Position numbers and translations under genes: made by a program. A stretch of 64,000 nucleotides of DNA from an uncultured Lachnospiraceae bacterium (lineage in GTDB: Bacteria; Bacillota; Clostridia; Lachnospirales; Lachnospiraceae): positions 1 through 64,000 of the forward strand of contig ONDO01000008.1 of NCBI GenBank assembly GCA_900316625.1. Reading direction: 5' to 3'. Under the pieces are notes generated by a model. The model searched no databases. It saw nothing but the letters and a program-made list of their open reading frames with translations, and was not told the origin of the DNA. This document shows, one piece after another, positions 55,198 through 63,381 of this stretch (the stretch's first letter is position 1; every line of letters begins with the position of its first letter).

Positions 55198-56172
55198 ATG
55201 GCAGCTAATATTAAGAGAATAGGTGTCCTTACCAGTGGCGGCGACGCTCCCGGAATGAACGCTGCAGTTCGTGCAGTTGTTCGTCAGGGTCTTTCTAAGG
55301 GCATTGAAGTTTACGGTGTACACAGAGGATACGCAGGTCTCCTCGCTGAAGAGATTACCCCTATGGACGCTCATAGCGTTTCTGATATCATCTCCCGCGG
55401 TGGTACTATTCTTCAGACCGCACGCTGCCTTGAGTTTCTTGAGGAAGAGTATCAGCAGAAGGCTACCGACATCTGCATTAAGCACGGCCTTGATGCAATG
55501 GTAATTATCGGCGGTGATGGTTCTTATAAGGGTGCCAGAAACCTGAAGAATCACGGTTTCAACACCATCTCTCTTCCTGGAACCATCGATCTTGATATCG
55601 CTTCAACCGAGTACACCATCGGTTTCGATACTGCAGTCAATACTGCAATGGAAGCAATCGACAAGATCCGTGATACCTCCACTTCTCATGAGCGTTGCTC
55701 TATCGTAGAAGTTATGGGACGTGGCGCTGGTTATATCGCACTCTGGTGTGGTATCGCTAACGGTGCAGAGGATGTTCTCCTTCCCGAGCGTTACAACTTC
55801 GATGAACAGGAGCTTGTTAACCACATTATCGAAGGCCGTAAGAAGGGCAAGCAGCACCATCTGATCATCAATGCAGAAGGTATCGGACATTCCACTTCTA
55901 TGGCTAAGAGAATCGAAGCAGCTACCGGTATTGAGACCCGTGCCACTATTCTCGGACATATGCAGCGTGGTGGTTCTCCTACCGCTCGCGACAGAGTCTA
56001 TGCATCTACCATGGGTGCAATGGCAGTCGACCTTCTTCTGGATGGCGCACAGCAGAGAGTTATCGGTTATCGTCATGGTGAATACGTTCACACGGATCTG
56101 GATGAAGCTCTCGCAATGCAGAAGCAGATGGATGAGTACCAGGTAGGTATCTGCAAGACTCTTGCAAACTAA
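55198..56172 (+). CDS. pfkA: ATP-dependent 6-phosphofructokinase
   Basis: 324 residues. It phosphorylates fructose 6-phosphate in glycolysis. ATP-site motifs are VLTSGGDAPGMNAAVRA (8-24) and GGDGSYKGA; the Gly after GGD fits ATP rather than pyrophosphate. The catalytic loop reads PGTIDLDIASTEY: Asp131 and Asp133 are kept, but the residue between them is Leu132 where the E. coli enzyme has Asn. The fructose site VEVMGRGAGYIAL and QRGGSPTARDR are intact. The start at 55198 has the SD ttggaggc. The terminator is at 56216-56249. Confidence 0.95.
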   Translation: MAANIKRIGVLTSGGDAPGMNAAVRAVVRQGLSKGIEVYGVHRGYAGLLAEEITPMDAHSVSDIISRGGTILQTARCLEFLEEEYQQKATDICIKHGLDAMVIIGGDGSYKGARNLKNHGFNTISLPGTIDLDIASTEYTIGFDTAVNTAMEAIDKIRDTSTSHERCSIVEVMGRGAGYIALWCGIANGAEDVLLPERYNFDEQELVNHIIEGRKKGKQHHLIINAEGIGHSTSMAKRIEAATGIETRATILGHMQRGGSPTARDRVYASTMGAMAVDLLLDGAQQRVIGYRHGEYVHTDLDEALAMQKQMDEYQVGICKTLAN

Positions 56173-56215
56173 TCTGCAGACTTCTTTGAGAAGGCACATT
56201 AATCTAGATATCGAG

Positions 56216-56249
56216 GGCCCGCTTTGATGTGATTCAAAGTGGGCCTTTT
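56216..56249 (+). terminator. pfkA terminator
   Basis: ggcccgctttga (56216-56227) pairs with tcaaagtgggcc (56234-56245), one G-T, followed by four T residues. Confidence 0.85.
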
Positions 56250-56269
56250 GACTGAAATAAGGAAGAATT

Positions 56270-57130
56270 ATGCTGACAAGTCCTGCAAATGACAAAGTAA
56301 AGAGAATCATTAATCTTGAGAAGAAGGCCAAGGCCCGCCGAGAGGAAGGCCTCTTCGTCTCGGAAGGTCTGCGCATGGTTTTAGAGACTCCCCGCGAACT
56401 TCTGCGTGAGCTCTACATTTCCGAGGGCTTCTTCAGAAATGTAGAGCATGTCGCTGCACTGGAGGATTATCTCTACAATGGGGCACCCATCAGCCTTCAG
56501 CTCGATGCGGAACTTCCTGATGGGAGCCGACTGGACCATATTCTGCTTACGGTAACATCGGATGATGTGATGAAGAAGATGGCAGATACAGAGCATCCTC
56601 AGGGACTTCTGGCTGTGTCGGAAATTCCATCTTATCGCATGGAGGACCTGCTGGAGGGCGAAGCACCCTTACTGCTGTTGGCAGAGGATGTGCAGGATCC
56701 AGGCAATCTGGGGACCATGTTTCGGACGGCAGAAGGGGCTGGAGTGCAGGGCTTTATCCTGAGCCCGGGATGTGCTGACCCCATGCAGCCCAAGGTGGTG
56801 CGTTCCACGATGGGATCCATCTTCCGTCTGCCTTTTCTTCGCCTGACGGAGGAAGCGGACTGGACAGTCACTTTGCAGGAACTTCAGAAGAGGGGCATTC
56901 ATCTCTATGCCGCATGGCTGGAGGGTTCTGTGTCTTATGATGAACCCGATTATCGGGAGGCGAGTGCCTTTCTCATTGGTAATGAGGGGAATGGACTGAA
57001 GAAGGAGACGGCGGAGATCGCGGACCAGAAGATTCGTATTCCCATGGGAGGACAGCTGGAATCCCTGAATGCGGCTATGTCGGCAGGAATTCTTATGTAT
57101 GAGGCGGGAAGACAGCGCCGCAGAGCATAA
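56270..57130 (+). CDS. TrmH/SpoU-family RNA 2'-O-methyltransferase
   Basis: 286 residues. It uses SAM to methylate the 2'-OH of rRNA or tRNA nucleotides. An N-terminal L30e-like substrate domain (SPANDKVKRIINLEKKAKAR) is followed by a SPOUT knot with motif 1 DVQDPGNLGTMFRTAEG, motif 2 IGNEGNGL and motif 3 MGGQLESLNAAMSAGI. It resembles RlmB and the YsgA group; the target nucleotide cannot be told. Its ATG lies 20 bases after the pfkA terminator. Confidence 0.9.
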   Translation: MLTSPANDKVKRIINLEKKAKARREEGLFVSEGLRMVLETPRELLRELYISEGFFRNVEHVAALEDYLYNGAPISLQLDAELPDGSRLDHILLTVTSDDVMKKMADTEHPQGLLAVSEIPSYRMEDLLEGEAPLLLLAEDVQDPGNLGTMFRTAEGAGVQGFILSPGCADPMQPKVVRSTMGSIFRLPFLRLTEEADWTVTLQELQKRGIHLYAAWLEGSVSYDEPDYREASAFLIGNEGNGLKKETAEIADQKIRIPMGGQLESLNAAMSAGILMYEAGRQRRRA

Positions 57131-57204
57131 GACATAACTCTTCGTATGGACGAAGGGACAGGGATGCTTCCCGTGTCCCTGGGATATATAAAAAGGAGAA
57201 AGAT

Positions 57205-57468
57205 TTGAGAATCTGGTTTAAGGAATGGGCGAACACACGTCTCTTAAAGGACTTCACTTACGAAGACCTGACGGATGATACCAGAACCCATAAGATATTT
57301 CGTGGTTTAGATGAGGCGTGCAGACAACTGGACCTGGCAAGACCCAACTGGCTGGATGTGACAGTCAGAGATTTCAAGAGACACTCGAAGGCGAGATTCA
57401 CTAAGGATTGTTTCCCGGATGAGATCGGGTTCGACTATCTGGAAATTGAAGTTTTAGAAGAAGACTAA
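57205..57468 (+). CDS. Small conserved protein, unknown (TTG start)
   Basis: 87 residues, start TTG at 57205 after aaaaggagaaaga. It begins MRIWFKEWANTRLLKD, and the middle reads TRTHKIFRGLDEAC. The second half has LARPNWLDVTVRDFKRHSKARFTKD and an acidic end, DYLEIEVLEED. It looks like a small conserved protein of clostridia with no known role. It is soluble and has no nucleotide-binding motif. It follows the RNA methyltransferase by 74 bases and precedes the alarmone synthetase promoter. Confidence 0.75.
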   Translation: MRIWFKEWANTRLLKDFTYEDLTDDTRTHKIFRGLDEACRQLDLARPNWLDVTVRDFKRHSKARFTKDCFPDEIGFDYLEIEVLEED

Positions 57469-57529
57469 GAAATGTGACATATAGTGTATTCTATGGAAAC
57501 TTCGTGTCCGAGCAGAGTACACGTTACGG

Positions 57530-57538
57530 TGATATAAT
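57530..57538 (+). promoter_or_regulatory. Extended -10 promoter of the alarmone synthetase gene
   Basis: TGATATAAT (57530-57538), about 75 bases before the ATG. No -35 is evident. A small tggga/tccca hairpin follows in the leader. Confidence 0.55.
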
Positions 57539-57614
57539 ATAAAGACATGGGAATTGTCCCACGTGCATACGGCGAATAGTGAGAACCCCAAATAGTAACT
57601 AGCTGAGGTAGGCA

Positions 57615-58424
57615 ATGAGCGAACAGACATATATGAATGAAGGAATCGATTCCTGGAATTCCTTCATGCTTCTATATAATTCGGCACTGAAAGAGATGGG
57701 AACCAAGGTCGAGATCTTAAACGACGAGTTCCAGCATATCCATCAGTACAATCCGATTGAGTATGTAAAAAAGAGAATTAAAACCCCCGAGTCCATCGTT
57801 AAGAAATTAAAGCGTTATGGATATGAGAGCACCTTGGAGAATATGTCCAAGTATGTGAATGATGTAGCAGGCGTGCGAATCGTATGCTCATTCACCTCGG
57901 ATATCTACCGCCTGACGGATATGATTCGCGCTCAGGATGATATCACGGTTCTCTCCATCAAGGACTATATTAAGAATCCTAAGGAATCCGGCTACAAGTC
58001 ATATCACATGATCGTTACGATTCCCATCTTCTTATCAGACCGTGTGGTTGATACCAAGGTTGAGATTCAGATTCGTACCATAGCCATGGACTTCTGGGCT
58101 TCCTTGGAGCATAAGATCTATTACAAGTTCGAAGGTAATGCTCCGGAATATATCAGTCGTGATCTGAGAGAGTGCTCCTCCATTGTGTCCATGCTCGATG
58201 CCAAGATGCTGTCTCTGAATGAGGCAATCATGGAGGCCAAGAAGGAGCAGGGGGACCCGAGACCGGAATCCTGGGACCGTAATGCACAGGCCCATACAGG
58301 AGACGAGGACGAAGATGGGATTTCCATCCAGGAAGAGATGGAATGGAATCTGCACAGGTCAGACCTGGAGAACGAAGACGAGGCCTTGAATCAGGCATCT
58401 GTTCAGGCAGGCAAGAAGGCCTAA
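57615..58424 (+). CDS. relQ: Small alarmone synthetase, RelQ/YjbM type
   Basis: 269 residues. It makes (p)ppGpp from GTP/GDP and ATP. Only the synthetase domain is present (about 40-195), with AGVRIVCSF, the G-loop region KNPKESGYKSYHMIV and VEIQIRTIAMDFWASLEHK. There is no hydrolase HD domain and no TGS/ACT regulatory part. The C-terminal tail (about 210-269) is acidic and longer than in typical RelQ. Regulation is by transcription or allostery, not by the ribosome. It stands alone. Confidence 0.93.
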   Translation: MSEQTYMNEGIDSWNSFMLLYNSALKEMGTKVEILNDEFQHIHQYNPIEYVKKRIKTPESIVKKLKRYGYESTLENMSKYVNDVAGVRIVCSFTSDIYRLTDMIRAQDDITVLSIKDYIKNPKESGYKSYHMIVTIPIFLSDRVVDTKVEIQIRTIAMDFWASLEHKIYYKFEGNAPEYISRDLRECSSIVSMLDAKMLSLNEAIMEAKKEQGDPRPESWDRNAQAHTGDEDEDGISIQEEMEWNLHRSDLENEDEALNQASVQAGKKA

Positions 58425-58507
58425 AGAAAAACAGGCAAGCGTCCGATACTATCTGTGAGAGAATATTCTGCGAAAGGATTCGCACCTTTATCTAAGGAGG
58501 TTATAAA

Positions 58508-59134
58508 ATGGATTTACATTCCGTAAACACAGCACAGTCCGCTATAGTTCAGCAGTCATATACGAAGACTGGTAAGACAGCAGAGAAAGAGACGTATAGT
58601 AAGAAGACTTCCAGCTTCAGCGACGAAGCTGCGGTATATGAGAAGTCTCAGGATACAGACAAGAGCGGCAAGGTCAATGGGAAGAATGCACGCGTTGACC
58701 ATAGCGCAATCGTCGCACAGATGAAGGCTGATCTCGAGACACGTCAGAATCAGCTCCTTGATATCGTTCGCAATACCATGACGCAGCAGGGCAGGAAGAT
58801 TGGCCAGGCAGATGACATGTGGAAGTTCCTTGCAGGCGGTGACTTCACCGTAGATGCTGCGACCAGGGAACAGGCACAGAAAGATATTGCAGAAGACGGA
58901 TACTGGGGTGTAGATAAGACCTCTGATCGTATTCTCGATTTTGCAAAAGCTCTCTCAGGTAATGATCCTGAGAAGGCAGATAAGCTTCTGGAGGCTTTCA
59001 AAGAAGGATTTAGGCAGGCAACTAAGGCCTGGGGCAAGTGTCTTCCGGATATCTCTTCCCGCACCTATGATGCAGTTGTGAAGAAATTCGATGCCTGGAA
59101 GAATGGCACAGAAGAGACCGGGAAGGCAGAATAA
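58508..59134 (+). CDS. Conserved soluble protein, unknown
   Basis: 208 residues. The N-terminal 60 are Ser/Thr/Lys-rich and probably disordered (MDLHSVNTAQSAIVQQS). From about 115 the chain has the conserved-looking block IAEDGYWGVDKTSDRI, FAKALSGNDPEKADKL and FREGFRQATKAWG-type FKEGFRQATKAWG, then LPDISSRTYDAVVKKFDAW. I have seen such C-terminal blocks in uncharacterised proteins of motile bacteria, but cannot name a function. The SD is strong (aaggaggt). It is monocistronic, with a terminator 26 bases after the stop. Confidence 0.75.
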   Translation: MDLHSVNTAQSAIVQQSYTKTGKTAEKETYSKKTSSFSDEAAVYEKSQDTDKSGKVNGKNARVDHSAIVAQMKADLETRQNQLLDIVRNTMTQQGRKIGQADDMWKFLAGGDFTVDAATREQAQKDIAEDGYWGVDKTSDRILDFAKALSGNDPEKADKLLEAFKEGFRQATKAWGKCLPDISSRTYDAVVKKFDAWKNGTEETGKAE

Positions 59135-59159
59135 GAAGAACACATCACCGGTAAGATAC

Positions 59160-59191
59160 ACGCAGTCAGACTCGTCTGGCTGCGTTTTTTT
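59160..59191 (+). terminator. Terminator
   Basis: acgcagtcagac (59160-59171) pairs with gtctggctgcgt (59174-59185), one G-T, followed by seven T residues. It ends the transcript of the unknown protein gene. Confidence 0.85.
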
Positions 59192-59343
59192 CTTCTGTCT
59201 GTGGTATAGTGGTAGAAATTGATATATGGAAATGGAAGCTTAAGGGAAGCAGTATTGCACTGCCAGCATAGGGCGAAGCAGAGAAAGGCTAGGGAGGTGC
59301 CATCTAAATATTCATTTTGTACGAATGTATTTTTGAGGAAACC

Positions 59344-59372
59344 TTGCATCACATGATTGTTTCTGCTAAAAT
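59344..59372 (+). promoter_or_regulatory. Promoter of ispE and the GntR gene
   Basis: TTGCAT (59344-59349), a 17-base spacer, TAAAAT (59367-59372), about 45 bases before the ispE ATG. Confidence 0.7.
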
Positions 59373-59417
59373 ACATAAGAATTAACTGTATACAAAAAAC
59401 GCAGATGGTACAAATGA

Positions 59418-60290
59418 ATGAGCAATAACAGCATTACAATCAAAGCGCCTGCGAAGATTAATCTCTCCTTGGATATCACAGGTAGAAGAGAAGATGGTTA
59501 TCATCTGGTTCGCATGCTGATGCAGTCCCTGTCCTGCTATGATGAAGTGACAGTGGAGGCGAGAGAGGATATGGAAAACACCATGGAATGCAACATTCCC
59601 GGACTTCCTGCTGACGGAAGAAACCTCTGTATCAAAGCTGCAAAAGCAATGCAGGAAAGCTTTGGAATCCAGCATGGTTTTCATATTCGACTGAAGAAGC
59701 AGATTCCCATGGCAGCAGGTCTTGCCGGAGGCAGCACAGATGCGGCAGCAGTCATGCGAGCAATCTGTGAGATAGATTCCCTGGATGCTACGACAGAGAA
59801 GTTACAGCAGATTGCACTGCCCCTTGGAGCAGATATCCCTTACTGTATCGTCGGAGGCTTGATGTTGTCCGAAGGAATCGGCGAGATTCTGACAGAGCTA
59901 TCCCCTCTTCCGACGAAATCAGTGCTTCTGGTGAAGCCGAATGTAGATGTATCCACAGGTACCGTCTATAAGGCCTATGACGCACTTTCGGAAGAAGAGA
60001 TTCACCATCCGGACACAGATCAGCTCCTAGACTACGTCACTAAGGGCGATTGGGATGCTCTCCTTCGGGAAACGTCAAACGTACTCGAAGATGTGACAGC
60101 ACCTATGGAAAAGTCAATTCCAGAGATAGAAAAGGAACTGCGGGAACGCGGAGCGAAGGGTACGATGATGAGCGGCAGCGGTCCGACCGTATTTGCTGTA
60201 TTTGATACCGAAGATAGGATGAGTAAGGCAGCAGAAGAGATGCAGAGAATGCATCCGGAATATGAAGTAAGAATGACCCAAACGGTCTAG
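59418..60290 (+). CDS. ispE: 4-diphosphocytidyl-2-C-methyl-D-erythritol kinase
   Basis: 290 residues, GHMP kinase. It carries out the fourth step of the MEP pathway to isoprenoids. KAPAKINLSLDITGRREDGYH is the family start, the ATP motif is PMAAGLAGGSTDAAA, and the C-terminal GHMP motif GTMMSGSGPTVFAVF is intact. The start ATG at 59418 has only a weak SD. The GntR regulator begins 11 bases after the stop, so they are co-transcribed. Confidence 0.96.
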   Translation: MSNNSITIKAPAKINLSLDITGRREDGYHLVRMLMQSLSCYDEVTVEAREDMENTMECNIPGLPADGRNLCIKAAKAMQESFGIQHGFHIRLKKQIPMAAGLAGGSTDAAAVMRAICEIDSLDATTEKLQQIALPLGADIPYCIVGGLMLSEGIGEILTELSPLPTKSVLLVKPNVDVSTGTVYKAYDALSEEEIHHPDTDQLLDYVTKGDWDALLRETSNVLEDVTAPMEKSIPEIEKELRERGAKGTMMSGSGPTVFAVFDTEDRMSKAAEEMQRMHPEYEVRMTQTV

Positions 60291-60301
60291 AGGAGGCAAA
60301 T

Positions 60302-60988
60302 ATGAGTGAAGAATTGAAGCTGAATATGGACGCATATCTTCCCCTGAGGGATGTCGTATTTCACACACTAAGAGATGCTATCCTGAAGGGAGATCTCAAA
60401 CCCGGCGAAAGACTGATGGAGATGCATCTCGCAGAGAAACTCGGCGTCAGCCGTACACCGATTCGTGAAGCCATCCGTATGTTAGAGCAGGAAGGTCTTG
60501 CTATCACCATTCCCAGAAAGGGAGCACAGGTTGCAGGTATGACCGAGAAGGATCTCGAGGATGTATTAGAGATTCGTGATGCACTCGATGAACTTGCAGT
60601 TGCTAAGGCATGCGAGAAGTCCAATGACGATTCCATCCGTGAACTGTCTGATGCAATGAAGGCTTTCGAGACAGCTGTAAAATCAAAGGATGTTCGTGAG
60701 ATTGTTAAGACCGATGAAGCTTTCCATGATGTGATCTACAAGATCACGGAGAATCCAAAGCTTACAAACATCATCTCCAATCTGAGAGAGCAGATGTATC
60801 GTTATCGTTATGAGTATGTTAAGGATAACGCGAACTACAAGCAGCTGATCGATGAACACAACCAGATCCTCGAGGGTCTCAAGAACCACGACAAGGACTA
60901 CGTCAAGAAGGTTATGCACACTCACCTTAAGAACCAGGTCGCTGGTGTCCGCGAGGTCATCCAGAACCAGGAGAAAGCGAACAAATAA
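60302..60988 (+). CDS. GntR-family (FadR/FCD) transcriptional regulator
   Basis: 228 residues. A winged helix-turn-helix with the GntR signature GERLMEMHLAEKLGVSRTPI lies at about 36-60. An all-helical FCD effector domain (85-220) follows, with the metal-site-like residues RDALDELAVAKAC, FHDVIYKI and HTHLKNQVAG. FCD regulators often respond to organic acids or sugar acids. Its co-transcription with ispE gives no hint of a target. The SD is gaggca. Confidence 0.92.
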   Translation: MSEELKLNMDAYLPLRDVVFHTLRDAILKGDLKPGERLMEMHLAEKLGVSRTPIREAIRMLEQEGLAITIPRKGAQVAGMTEKDLEDVLEIRDALDELAVAKACEKSNDDSIRELSDAMKAFETAVKSKDVREIVKTDEAFHDVIYKITENPKLTNIISNLREQMYRYRYEYVKDNANYKQLIDEHNQILEGLKNHDKDYVKKVMHTHLKNQVAGVREVIQNQEKANK

Positions 60989-61039
60989 TTGCATTTACTT
61001 TAAACCGTACGATAAGAGCAAGCACTTTCATTTGCATAT

Positions 61040-61188
61040 GCCGAAAGCGAGAGGGCTCCCATCAGGTGACGGCTCGCGCCTCGTTGCTCGTTAGTCACGA
61101 CACTAAACTCGAAGTTCACTTCGTTCCTTCTCGTTAAGTGTCGACTACTCGCTCACGCACCTGATTGGGAGCCCTCTCAGCTTTTGGC
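61040..61188. repeat. Long inverted repeat, MITE-like or structured RNA
   Basis: Arms of about 30 bases (61040-61068 and 61158-61188) pair over 25 or more positions with a few mismatches and single-base bulges. The core gagagggctccca/tgggagccctctc is perfect. The 89-base centre folds into further stems (cgacact with agtgtcg; cgaag-ttca-cttcg). No coding is seen. It fills most of the 389-base gap after the GntR gene. Confidence 0.75.
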
Positions 61189-61211
61189 TGTAATGCAATC
61201 TTTGCTATAAT
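61184..61211 (+). promoter_or_regulatory. Promoter at the right end of the inverted repeat
   Basis: TTGGCT (61184-61189), a 16-base spacer, TATAAT (61206-61211). The -35 lies in the last bases of the right arm. No plus-strand ORF follows, so it may drive an RNA. Confidence 0.5.
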
Positions 61212-61217
61212 TTATAG

Positions 61218-61335
61218 CCACTCACCTATAGGGTGGGCGGCTGTTATTGGTTTGCGCGCCATGGGCACGCTTTAACGGGTGCAAGTCCCGAGCACGCCCG
61301 ATTTGTATAGGGGGAGCCCTTATCGCTTGTGGCGT
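61218..61335 (+). ncRNA. Candidate structured RNA
   Basis: After the promoter come a cacc/gggtg hairpin and a longer stem (gggc..gct with agc..gccc) capped by cggg-tgcaagt-cccg. There is no ORF. I cannot match it to a known RNA family, and no plus-strand terminator is seen before the convergent gene. The call is tentative. Confidence 0.3.
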
Positions 61336-61337
61336 AT

Positions 61338-61365
61338 AAAAAGCCGCCCGCAGGATGCGGACGGC
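61338..61365 (-). terminator. Terminator of the minus-strand membrane protein gene
   Basis: gccgcccgc (61343-61351) pairs with gcggacggc (61357-61365), one G-T. Five T residues follow when read on the minus strand. Confidence 0.85.
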
Positions 61366-61377
61366 GATGATTTCGAA

Positions 61378-61813
61378 TTATTTGCGAGCAGTTGAACGCG
61401 GGGGCTTTCTTCGCGGGAACTTCGATCTTACCATGAACACCCTTAACTGCGGTGATATAGAGACCAGAAACAGTAGCCTTAACTTCCTTCTTAACAGGAA
61501 TCATGTCATAGATCTGAACATCGCAGATCAGGTTCATCATACGAGGACCAACCTTAGCCTTAACGATGGGAAGCTTTGCACGACGACCATACCAGGGAGT
61601 GTTGGCTACGACTGCATCGGGAAGACCTGCATCCTTGAGGCGAAGCTTCTTCTTATCGATGATCAGCATGGATACGGTTTGAGCTGCAGCCGCGATGTCT
61701 GCTTCCTGCTCGACTCTCTTCTTGTCTGCTCGCTTACCAAGGAAATAAAGGAAAATGGTGAAACCGACAATAATTGCGGTGATTACTAAAAGTACAATTG
61801 TAAATGTGGGCAT
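61378..61813 (-). pseudogene. Small membrane protein gene with a probable C-terminal frameshift
   Basis: From ATG 61813 (SD ggaggt) the frame encodes one N-terminal membrane helix (about 3-24). A charged stretch and a conserved-looking soluble domain follow (VSMLIIDKKKLRLKDAGLP, AKLPIVKAKVGPRMMNL, VKATVSGLYITAVKG). After PAKKAP the frame runs through the terminator hairpin and stops only at 61244. Removing one C from the five-base run at 61400-61404 would give APRSTARK and a TAA at 61378, just before the terminator. The 436-base span is one base over a multiple of three. This is either a sequencing indel or a real mutation; either way most of the protein is intact. Function unknown. Confidence 0.7.
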
Positions 61814-61940
61814 AATAACCTCCAAATGAATAAAAACAACGCTGATATTTTAGCAAACTCCCAATGAAAAAGCAATGGACGAAGACAGGGGTCGGGGGTT
61901 AGAATAGACATGTTTGTAAAACAGTTAGGAGAAACGAGAA

Positions 61941-63044
61941 ATGATGAACAGAAAGAAGATGGAAGATGTCTTCCGTGGTATTGCAGTACTTCTGATTGGA
62001 ACGGCTGGAATCTCGCTTGCGTCCTGCGGAAAGACAATTACTTATGATCCGAGCAAGTATGTTAAGCTCGGCGATTATTCGAATCTTGAAGTTGAGATTA
62101 GCGGTAACTACTCAGTGGATGAAGCTATGGCTTCCCTGATCGGTAGCAATGCATATATCAGAGATGATTCCCAGACGACCGTTCAGGAGGATTCTATTGT
62201 CAATGTAGACTATGTTGGATCTCAGGATGGAGTACCTTTCGATGGCGGAAGTGCACAGGATGTTACTCTTGATGTTAAGAACAACTGTAATGCAGGACAG
62301 ACCACAGGATATATCGATGGATTTACCTCTGGACTGGTGGGTGCTACCGTTGGCAGTACTGTTGACTGTAATGTGACTTTCCCTGAGAATTATGGTGTGG
62401 AATCTCTGAATGGGCAGACAGTCGTCTTCACCTTCACGGTGAACTACATCGCAAAACAGATGAATCTGGATGAGATGACGGATGAGGATATCGCTGCAAA
62501 TTACGGCGCTCAGGGATATAATTCCAAGGCGGATCTCAAGGCAGCTGCAGAGAAGCAGGTGAATGATACCAAGGATAGTGATAAGAGACAGGCCGTCATC
62601 AGCAAGATGGAAGAAATCTGTGAGGTAACCTTCCCTAAGGGACTCTTGGATCAGAGAGTGGATGATTACATTAAGAGATTTAAGAAGTCTTATCTTACCG
62701 ATGGACAGAAGCTTTCCGATTATCTCTCTCAGTATGGAAATTCCACCGAGGAAAGTTTCAAAGATGATGTGAAGACCATGGTAAAGCATACGCTGACGGA
62801 TGAGATGATCTTCCGAGCTGTGGCACAGAAGGAAAATCTGACCGTAGATGAGACCGACTTCAAGTCTTATCTGGAGCAGATGAAGACCAGCAATAATCTC
62901 AAGTCAGACAAAGAACTCTATGAGTTTTTCGGTAAGGACGAGAAGGCTGGTGAGGAATACCTTCGCAACATGTATCTTGCCAATAAGGCATGTGACCAGA
63001 TCGTTAAGAATGCAAAAGTGACCGAAACCGCAGAAACTGAATAA
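61941..63044 (+). CDS. Trigger-factor-like FKBP lipoprotein
   Basis: 367 residues. The signal peptide has a lipobox Cys29 (SLASCGK). An FKBP-type peptidyl-prolyl isomerase domain lies at about 75-175 (DSIVNVDYVG, VPFDGGSAQDVTLDV, FTSGLVGATVGSTVD, VVFTFTVNYI). A trigger-factor C-terminal chaperone domain follows (about 180-350, FPKGLLDQRVDDYIKRF). It lacks the ribosome-binding N-domain, as expected for an extracytoplasmic form. It probably assists folding of exported proteins on the outer face of the membrane. The SD ggagaaacgagaa precedes two adjacent ATGs. Confidence 0.9.
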   Translation: MMNRKKMEDVFRGIAVLLIGTAGISLASCGKTITYDPSKYVKLGDYSNLEVEISGNYSVDEAMASLIGSNAYIRDDSQTTVQEDSIVNVDYVGSQDGVPFDGGSAQDVTLDVKNNCNAGQTTGYIDGFTSGLVGATVGSTVDCNVTFPENYGVESLNGQTVVFTFTVNYIAKQMNLDEMTDEDIAANYGAQGYNSKADLKAAAEKQVNDTKDSDKRQAVISKMEEICEVTFPKGLLDQRVDDYIKRFKKSYLTDGQKLSDYLSQYGNSTEESFKDDVKTMVKHTLTDEMIFRAVAQKENLTVDETDFKSYLEQMKTSNNLKSDKELYEFFGKDEKAGEEYLRNMYLANKACDQIVKNAKVTETAETE

Positions 63045-63062
63045 AAACAGAGAAGAATTTGG

Positions 63063-63091
63063 TTTTTATTTCCATAATCCTGTGTTATAAT
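63063..63091 (+). promoter_or_regulatory. Promoter of the SCIFF operon
   Basis: An extended -10 TGTTATAAT (63083-63091) with a weak -35 (ttttta, 63063-63068, 17-base spacer), about 60 bases before the peptide ATG. Confidence 0.65.
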
Positions 63092-63149
63092 CACTGAAGT
63101 ATATGTGAATAAAGACGGACTATGTCCGTTATGAGAAGGGAGAAATACC

Positions 63150-63293
63150 ATGAAACACGTAAAGACTCTTAGCACCAAGAAGCTTCAGAACACTGTTAAG
63201 ACCGGTGGTTGTGGCGAGTGCCAGACTTCCTGCCAGTCCGCATGCAAGACCAGCTGCACCGTTGGTAACCAGAGCTGCGAGCACAAGAACTAA
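63150..63293 (+). CDS. SCIFF precursor peptide (six cysteines in forty-five residues)
   Basis: 47 residues with the SCIFF pattern: a leader MKHVKTLSTKKLQNTVKTGG, then a core with Cys at 21, 24, 28, 32, 36 and 43 (GECQTSCQSACKTSC, ending GNQSCEHKN). It is the substrate of the radical SAM maturase encoded 88 bases downstream, which installs Cys-to-Thr thioether links (a ranthipeptide). SCIFF is nearly universal in clostridia; proposed roles include signalling. The SD is gaagggaga. It is too short for usual ORF cut-offs and easily missed. Confidence 0.95.
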   Translation: MKHVKTLSTKKLQNTVKTGGCGECQTSCQSACKTSCTVGNQSCEHKN

Positions 63294-63326
63294 TTTTCTT
63301 TTGCTTCTCTAAAAGGATAAGCGTAG

Positions 63327-63350
63327 AGACCGCGCGACTTCGTGCGGTCT
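63327..63350 (+). terminator. Hairpin between SCIFF and maturase genes
   Basis: agaccgc (63327-63333) pairs with gcggtct (63344-63350), with only a short interrupted T run after it. It would let some transcription reach the maturase, giving more peptide than enzyme. Confidence 0.55.
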
Positions 63351-63381
63351 TTCGTATGTTTTAGGAAAGGATATTTGTACC

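Noticed and set aside
61255..61305. tRNA-like hairpin (loop tgcaagt resembling a T loop)
   Set aside because: No matching acceptor stem, D arm or anticodon arm can be drawn, and no CCA.
61244..61377. C-terminal 45 residues of the minus-strand membrane protein
   Set aside because: Encoded across its own terminator hairpin; better explained by a frameshift in the base run at 61400-61404.
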